Notes under the pieces: model-generated
Database searches by the model: none
What the model saw: only the letters and a program-made list of their open reading frames with translations
What the model was told of the DNA's origin: nothing
Assembly (NCBI GenBank): GCA_035566895.1
Contig: DATMQA010000051.1
Location: 1 to 64,000 of the forward strand
Direction of reading: 5' to 3'
DNA from: DATMQA01 sp035566895
GTDB lineage: Bacteria; Verrucomicrobiota; Verrucomicrobiia; Limisphaerales; UBA8199
Length of the DNA stretch: 64,000 nt
Part shown: piece after piece, positions 59,493-64,000 of the stretch
Numbering within the stretch: position 1 is the first letter of the stretch
How the letters are laid out: the number at the start of each line of letters is the position of its first letter
Made by a program: the position numbers and the translations under genes

Positions 59493-60956
59493 TCACGCCA
59501 ATAGCTTCGTCACCAGTTCGCCTTCGACATCCGTCAGCCGGAAGTCGCGGCCCTGAAAACGATACGTCAGCTTGGTGTGGTCGAAGCCCATCAGGTGCAG
59601 CAGCGTCGCGTGCAGGTCGTGCACATGGACCTTGTCTTTGACCACGTGGAATCCCAGCTCGTCGGTCTCGCCCAAAACGAGACCGGGTTTGATGCCGCCG
59701 CCGGCCAGCCAAACGGTAAAGGCTTGCGGATGATGATCGCGACCCAGCTTGCGACCTGCCTCCGGGTTGCTTTCGACCATCGGCGTGCGGCCGAATTCGC
59801 CGCCCCAAATTACTAAAGTATCCTCCAGCAAGCCGCGTTGTTTGAGGTCTTTGACCAGCGCAGCGCTGGCTTGGTCCGTCTTGCCCGTCTGATCCTTGAC
59901 GCCGTTGACCACCTCGCTGTGATGGTCCCATCCTTCGTGGAAGAGTTGTACAAACCGCACACCCCGCTCGATCAGCCGCCGCGCCAGCAGGCAATTCATC
60001 GCAAACGATGGTTTACCCGGTTCGACGCCGTACATTTTCAACGTTTCCGGAGATTCCTTCGCCACGTCGATCAATTCCGGCGCGCTGGACTGCATCTTGT
60101 AAGCCATCTCGAATGAGTTGATCCGCGTCGCAATTTCCGGGTCACCCATTACGCCGAGATGTTTTTGGTTCAACTCCTTGATAAGGTCGAGGGTGCGCCG
60201 TTGCATCTTATCGGTAACGCCAGCCGGGTCGGACAAAAACAACACCGGGTCGCCCGTCTTCCGGAATTGAACGCCCTGGTAAATCGTGGGCATGAAGCCG
60301 CTCCCGAACAGCGCCGCCCCGCCGCTGAGCCCGCCCGCCGAATTGAGCACCACGAACCCCGGCAGATTCTGCGCCTCACTCCCGAGCCCATACAGCGCCC
60401 ACGAGCCGAAACATGGCCGCCCAAACTGGGTCGAACCGGTTTGCATCAGCACCTGGCCAGGCGCGTGGTTGAACGCATCTGTCGTCATCGATTTCACGAT
60501 GGCGATGTCGTCCACGACCTCGGCCAAATGCGGCAGGGCCTCCGAAAGTTCCACGCCACCGGCGCCGTGTTTGGCGAACTTGAACTCACTCGCATAGAGC
60601 GCGGCATCAGGTTTGATGAACGCATACTTCTGACCCATGACGACTTCCGCCGGGACCGGCTTGCCGTTGTACTTCGCCAGCTCGGGCTTGTAGTCGAATA
60701 AATCCAATTGGCTGGGCGCGCCGCCCATGAACAGGTAAATGACGCGTTTGGCTTTCGGTTTGAAATGCGGCTGCCGCGGGGCAAGGGGATTCGACGCTTT
60801 GGGCGCCGCGGCAGCGCCGAGCGCTTTGTCGGTGCCGAGCATCGAGGCCAGCGCCATTGACCCCAGGCCGACACCGCATTGGCGGAAGAACCAGCGGCGC
60901 GTCACCAGCCTCGCGTATTCACTGCGGAGTTCGTGTTCAAGATTCATGACTCTCAT
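59493..60956 (-). CDS. DUF1501 family secreted protein
   Basis: A 487-residue protein of the DUF1501 family, abundant in Planctomycetes and Verrucomicrobia and sulfatase-fold-like. The N-terminus resembles a Tat signal (TRRWFFRQCGVGLGSMALAS), so it is probably exported. Later segments: RVIYLFMGGAPSQLDLFDYK, IVKSMTTDAFNHAPGQVLMQ, GVRFVQLFHEGWDHHSEVVN, DTLVIWGGEFGRTPMVES and GRDHHPQAFTVWLAGGG. It overlaps the upstream DUF1549/DUF1553 gene by 4 bases (ATGA), the constant partner. The pair is thought to act in polysaccharide or glycan processing outside the cell, but the biochemistry is not established. Confidence 0.94.
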   Translation of the reverse strand: MRVMNLEHELRSEYARLVTRRWFFRQCGVGLGSMALASMLGTDKALGAAAAPKASNPLAPRQPHFKPKAKRVIYLFMGGAPSQLDLFDYKPELAKYNGKPVPAEVVMGQKYAFIKPDAALYASEFKFAKHGAGGVELSEALPHLAEVVDDIAIVKSMTTDAFNHAPGQVLMQTGSTQFGRPCFGSWALYGLGSEAQNLPGFVVLNSAGGLSGGAALFGSGFMPTIYQGVQFRKTGDPVLFLSDPAGVTDKMQRRTLDLIKELNQKHLGVMGDPEIATRINSFEMAYKMQSSAPELIDVAKESPETLKMYGVEPGKPSFAMNCLLARRLIERGVRFVQLFHEGWDHHSEVVNGVKDQTGKTDQASAALVKDLKQRGLLEDTLVIWGGEFGRTPMVESNPEAGRKLGRDHHPQAFTVWLAGGGIKPGLVLGETDELGFHVVKDKVHVHDLHATLLHLMGFDHTKLTYRFQGRDFRLTDVEGELVTKLLA

Positions 60957-63900
60957 TCCTTCGTTATCGTTTCATCGAGATTGAGAATCGCCCGGCTCAC
61001 CATGGCCCAGGCGGCCACCTTATGCAGGTTCATGTCCGGGGGCAGGTGGGCTGGGTCCGGCAAGGCCACCTTCACCGCCGCGGCCGTGTCATTCTCAAAG
61101 TGGTCGTACTGTTCCTTCCAGAACTTCAACAACTCGTCCAGCTCGGCCGAGGTTGGCCGGCGGGCGGTGCAAAGCCTGAAAGCATAAACGGCGCGCGCCC
61201 GCTCGTCAGGGCCACCCTCTTTAAGCACACGCAACGCCAGCGCCTGCGCGGCCTGGACGAACGTCTTTTCGTTGAGCGTCGTCAGCGCCTGCAGCGGCGT
61301 GTTGGACCGCACCCGGCGCGGACACGACGTCTCGCCCGAAGGCGCATCGAAAGCCGTGAGGGACGGGTAGGGCAACGAACGTTTCCAGAAAGTATAGAGG
61401 CCGCGTCGATAGCGGTCCTCGCCTTTGGTCTCCGTCCAAGTGAACCCGCCATACGCGGTGTCGCCCACGCTGTCAGGTATCGGCGGAAAAACGCTCGGCC
61501 CCCCGAGCTTCGGATTGAGCAGCCCGCTCACCGACAAGGCGATATCCTGCACCACCTCGCTCTCGACGCGCAGCCGCGGCGCCCGTTCGAGCCAGCGATC
61601 AAATTGGTCCCGGGCGTACACGTCGGGAGTAACTCGAGAACACTGCCGATACGCGGCCGAGGTGACAATCAGGCGATGAATATGTTTCAGGCTCCAGGGT
61701 CGTGCGGCGGTCTCGGCCCCGCAACCGGGAATTCGAACGCCGGGGTTCATCAATTCGCACGCCAGCCAGTCGAGCAATTCCGGGTGCGAAGGGGTTTCGA
61801 CGCGCGTGCCGAAATCCTCGGGCGTCGCCACCAGGCCCTGGCCGAAATACTCCAGCCAAAGACGATTGACTATCACGCGGGCCGTGGTGGGACTGCCGGG
61901 GGCCGCAATCCATTTGGCCAGGCCCAGGCGATTGCGCGGCGCATCCGGCGGAAACGGATGCAGCACGGCGGGGACGGCCGGCTTAACTTCTTCATCCGGC
62001 CGCAAGCGGTCGCCGCGTTTGAAGACGCGCGTCACCCGCGGCTGGGGGCGCTGCCGCAAAACCAGGGTCGTTGCCGGATAAGGCCAGTCGGCCCAGGCCT
62101 TGTCGATCTCCTTGTTGAGCTCGGCGAACGCGGCGTCCGAAAGGCGAAAGACATTGAACAACTCGCGCTGTTGTTCCGGCGAACGCTGGTCAGCCGGAAT
62201 CGCCAGCCACTGGCGCTGCGCTGCTGAAAGCGGGTCCACCGTCAGCGGCGCCGGGTCGGTGGTCGCGCTCACCCGCAAACTGCCGAGCATGTGACAATCC
62301 AGCTTGGTCTCGGAGTCAAAGGATTGGTAAATCGTAAAGAGCAGGCGCGTGCCGCCGGGAAACCCGAGCGGCTGCTCGCATTCGAACACGGCCCAATGGT
62401 TCTGGTTGCGCCGTTCGGGCGTCACACACGGCGTCCAGCCGCCTTTGTCGGTCTTGCCGTCGATCGCGTTGGTGACGCTGAAACCCGGCGCTTCGGCATC
62501 GGCCAGAGCGCGGCGGAATTTGACTTTGTTCGTAATGGCAGGGTTGTCGAGCGGAGAAGCTTCCACGGTGAATTCCTTCACCAGGAAACTGCCTCGCCCG
62601 GTCTGCCCGGGCCCGCCGTACATCAGGTTGTTGTTGGTCAAACCTTCGAGGCGGAAACCGGTGATGTTGGTCAACGCGGTCTCAACCCAAACGCGCATGG
62701 TGCCACCCGTCTGCAAATCCCCGCCGCCCAACAGCGAGAGATCGTCCTGCTTTTCGTACTTGGTCGCAAAATTAAACCAATCCTTCGGAGGCAGAACCGT
62801 CCAGTTGACCTGCGGTCCGGCGAGACTTTTTTCCCAGGCCGCCATCCGCTCGGTCAGATTGGTTGTCTCACGCATGGCTTTGTCTTCGAGGCCGTGAATT
62901 TTGCCCAGGATTTCCTCGCGCCGCTTCGCTTCCTCGGTGGTGGGCACTTCCAAAAACGCTTCGTCATCGTTGTTCAGGAAAGCATAGAGCCGGTAGTAAT
63001 CCTTTTGAGGAAACGGATCGAATTTGTGGTCGTGGCACTGACAGCAATTGAGAGTCAGGCCGAGGAACGACTTGCCCAGCGTGTCGATGCGGTCGATCAA
63101 CGCCTCGACGCGGAACTGCTCCGGTTCGATGCCGCCTTCCTGGTTGAGCATGGCGTTGCGCAGGAACCCGGTGGCGACGCGCTGCTCCAGGGTGGGATTC
63201 GGCAACAGGTCGCCGGCAAGCTGCTCGATGGCGAACTCGTCGTAGGGCAGGTCGCGGTTGAACGCGTTGATGACCCAGTCCCGGTACGGCCAAATCGAGC
63301 GCGGACGATCTTTTTCGTAACCATTGGTATCCGCATAGCGCGCGACATCGAGCCAATGACGACCCCAGCGCTCGCCATAATGAGGCGACGCCAGCAAACG
63401 CTCGACGAGCCGTTCGTAAGCATCCGGCTCGCGGTCAGCCACGAACGCATCTACTTCCTTGAGCGTCGGCGGCAAGCCGAGCAGGTCCAGACTCAAGCGG
63501 CGAATCAACGCCGTCCGCTCCGCTTCAGGCGACGGCCGCAGGTGCTCCTTTTCCAATCGCGCGAGAATGAAATTGTCGAGCGGATTCCTCGGCCACTGCT
63601 TCTCTTTTACCAACGGAACGGGCGGGCGCACGGGCGCTTTGAAAGCCCAATGGTTCCGCCTCGGGTCCGCCTTGGCGGCAATCACAGCGGGCCAGGTTGC
63701 GCCCTGGTCGATCCACGCGCGGAGCACGCCGATCTGCGCCGCCGTCAACCGCTCCCCGCGCGGCGGCATCACCGTTTCCGGGTCCAGGCCCGCCACCAGT
63801 TTAATCACCCGGCTATCGGCGCTCTTCCCGGCGATATAAGCCGGGCCGTTATCTCCTCCTTTCACCGCGCTGGCTTGCTCGTCCCAACGCAAGTTCGACT

Positions 63901-64000
63901 TTTGCTTGTCCGGTCCGTGGCAGGAGTAACAGTTCTGTACCAGGATGGGCTGGACGTCCTTTACAAAATCAACCGCGCGCGATGATGCGGGCGGCAACTT
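60953..64000 (-). CDS. PSCyt1-DUF1549-DUF1553 protein (5' end outside window)
   Basis: At least 1015 residues; the frame is open to the window edge, so the true start and signal peptide lie beyond. Domains from the N-terminus: a planctomycete-type cytochrome c (FVKDVQPILVQNCYSCHGPD, haem motif CYSCH, and ETVMPPRGERLTAAQIG), DUF1549 (NPLDNFILARLEKEHL, SPHYGERWGRHWLDVARYAD, DLPYDEFAIEQLAGDLLPN), a middle discoidin-like region of about 250 residues, and DUF1553 (RLGLAKWIAAPGSPTTARVI, NRLWLEYFGQGLVATPEDFG). It is encoded with DUF1501. The haem suggests redox-linked action on glycans; that is inference. Confidence 0.93.
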   Translation of the reverse strand, partial: KLPPASSRAVDFVKDVQPILVQNCYSCHGPDKQKSNLRWDEQASAVKGGDNGPAYIAGKSADSRVIKLVAGLDPETVMPPRGERLTAAQIGVLRAWIDQGATWPAVIAAKADPRRNHWAFKAPVRPPVPLVKEKQWPRNPLDNFILARLEKEHLRPSPEAERTALIRRLSLDLLGLPPTLKEVDAFVADREPDAYERLVERLLASPHYGERWGRHWLDVARYADTNGYEKDRPRSIWPYRDWVINAFNRDLPYDEFAIEQLAGDLLPNPTLEQRVATGFLRNAMLNQEGGIEPEQFRVEALIDRIDTLGKSFLGLTLNCCQCHDHKFDPFPQKDYYRLYAFLNNDDEAFLEVPTTEEAKRREEILGKIHGLEDKAMRETTNLTERMAAWEKSLAGPQVNWTVLPPKDWFNFATKYEKQDDLSLLGGGDLQTGGTMRVWVETALTNITGFRLEGLTNNNLMYGGPGQTGRGSFLVKEFTVEASPLDNPAITNKVKFRRALADAEAPGFSVTNAIDGKTDKGGWTPCVTPERRNQNHWAVFECEQPLGFPGGTRLLFTIYQSFDSETKLDCHMLGSLRVSATTDPAPLTVDPLSAAQRQWLAIPADQRSPEQQRELFNVFRLSDAAFAELNKEIDKAWADWPYPATTLVLRQRPQPRVTRVFKRGDRLRPDEEVKPAVPAVLHPFPPDAPRNRLGLAKWIAAPGSPTTARVIVNRLWLEYFGQGLVATPEDFGTRVETPSHPELLDWLACELMNPGVRIPGCGAETAARPWSLKHIHRLIVTSAAYRQCSRVTPDVYARDQFDRWLERAPRLRVESEVVQDIALSVSGLLNPKLGGPSVFPPIPDSVGDTAYGGFTWTETKGEDRYRRGLYTFWKRSLPYPSLTAFDAPSGETSCPRRVRSNTPLQALTTLNEKTFVQAAQALALRVLKEGGPDERARAVYAFRLCTARRPTSAELDELLKFWKEQYDHFENDTAAAVKVALPDPAHLPPDMNLHKVAAWAMVSRAILNLDETITKE

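Noticed and set aside
62291..63985. 564-codon plus-strand open frame
   Set aside because: It is antisense to the PSCyt1-DUF1549 gene and is explained by the GC-rich codon pattern.
1..64000. CRISPR arrays, rRNA, tRNA, IS elements, phage genes
   Set aside because: No regularly spaced repeats, conserved rRNA stretches, clover-leaf tRNA candidates, transposases, integrases or phage structural genes were seen on reading both strands. A tRNA or covariance-model scan would be decisive.

Overview
The window is GC-rich, almost fully coding DNA from a bacterial chromosome. It most likely comes from a Verrucomicrobiota member (Pedosphaera/Limisphaerales-like) or a close PVC relative. The grounds are the paired DUF1501 and PSCyt1-DUF1549-DUF1553 genes at the right end, a HAF-repeat secreted protein, the futalosine-pathway enzyme MqnC, a giant alpha-2-macroglobulin-like protein, and many short intergenic inverted repeats of a kind I associate with this phylum. 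The taxonomic call is inference. No rRNA, tRNA, CRISPR array, IS element or prophage was seen.

Layout. 0-8.8 kb (+): an RG-rich hypothetical protein beside a RhlE-type RNA helicase, xylulokinase, a Uma2 protein, thiH-thiS overlapping an MscS channel, and an LpxB-N-like membrane protein with a zinc ribbon. 9-15 kb: ceramidase-like lipoprotein, a membrane protein, the AmmeMemoRadiSam pair amrS-amrB, and a cardiolipin synthase. 15-30 kb (+): a 2040-residue alpha-2-macroglobulin, then an alpha-glucan/trehalose block (TreS-maltokinase fusion, GH57/DUF3536, TreY). 30-36 kb (-): MocA-like nucleotidyltransferase, glycosyltransferase, DegT aminotransferase, Gfo/Idh/MocA oxidoreductase (surface-sugar type genes) and a SulP transporter. 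36-43 kb (-): mqnC, then a tight run ispH - small membrane protein - membrane/ferritin-like fusion - DUF1361 - two small membrane proteins, preceded by an HTH_34 regulator/membrane protein pair. 43-52 kb (-): HAF-repeat protein, a tandem pair of Deg-like proteins of which one has lost its whole catalytic triad, deoC, a sugar isomerase-like protein, a Gfo/Idh/MocA dehydrogenase, KDPG aldolase and a DPM1-like glycosyltransferase. 52-59 kb (+): TPR protein with a uronate-isomerase-like enzyme, a VapBC-type toxin-antitoxin pair, der, pabB and pabC. 59-64 kb (-): DUF1501 and the PSCyt1-DUF1549-DUF1553 protein, the latter cut by the window edge.

Most interesting signals. (1) Two near-identical palindromic boxes, ACTTTGCGAYACAAAG, lie upstream of ispH and immediately before the membrane protein co-transcribed with the HTH_34 regulator. 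They suggest one regulon linking that regulator to the ispH/ferritin-like membrane operon. (2) A protein fusing a multi-span membrane domain to a diiron ferritin-like domain sits in that operon. (3) Palindromic REP-like elements appear to have been absorbed in frame into pabB and into the ferritin-like fusion gene, and a related hairpin lies at 52.4 kb. (4) A live Deg-type protease lies next to its catalytically dead paralogue.

All calls come from reading the sequence and recalled family knowledge. No database search was run.
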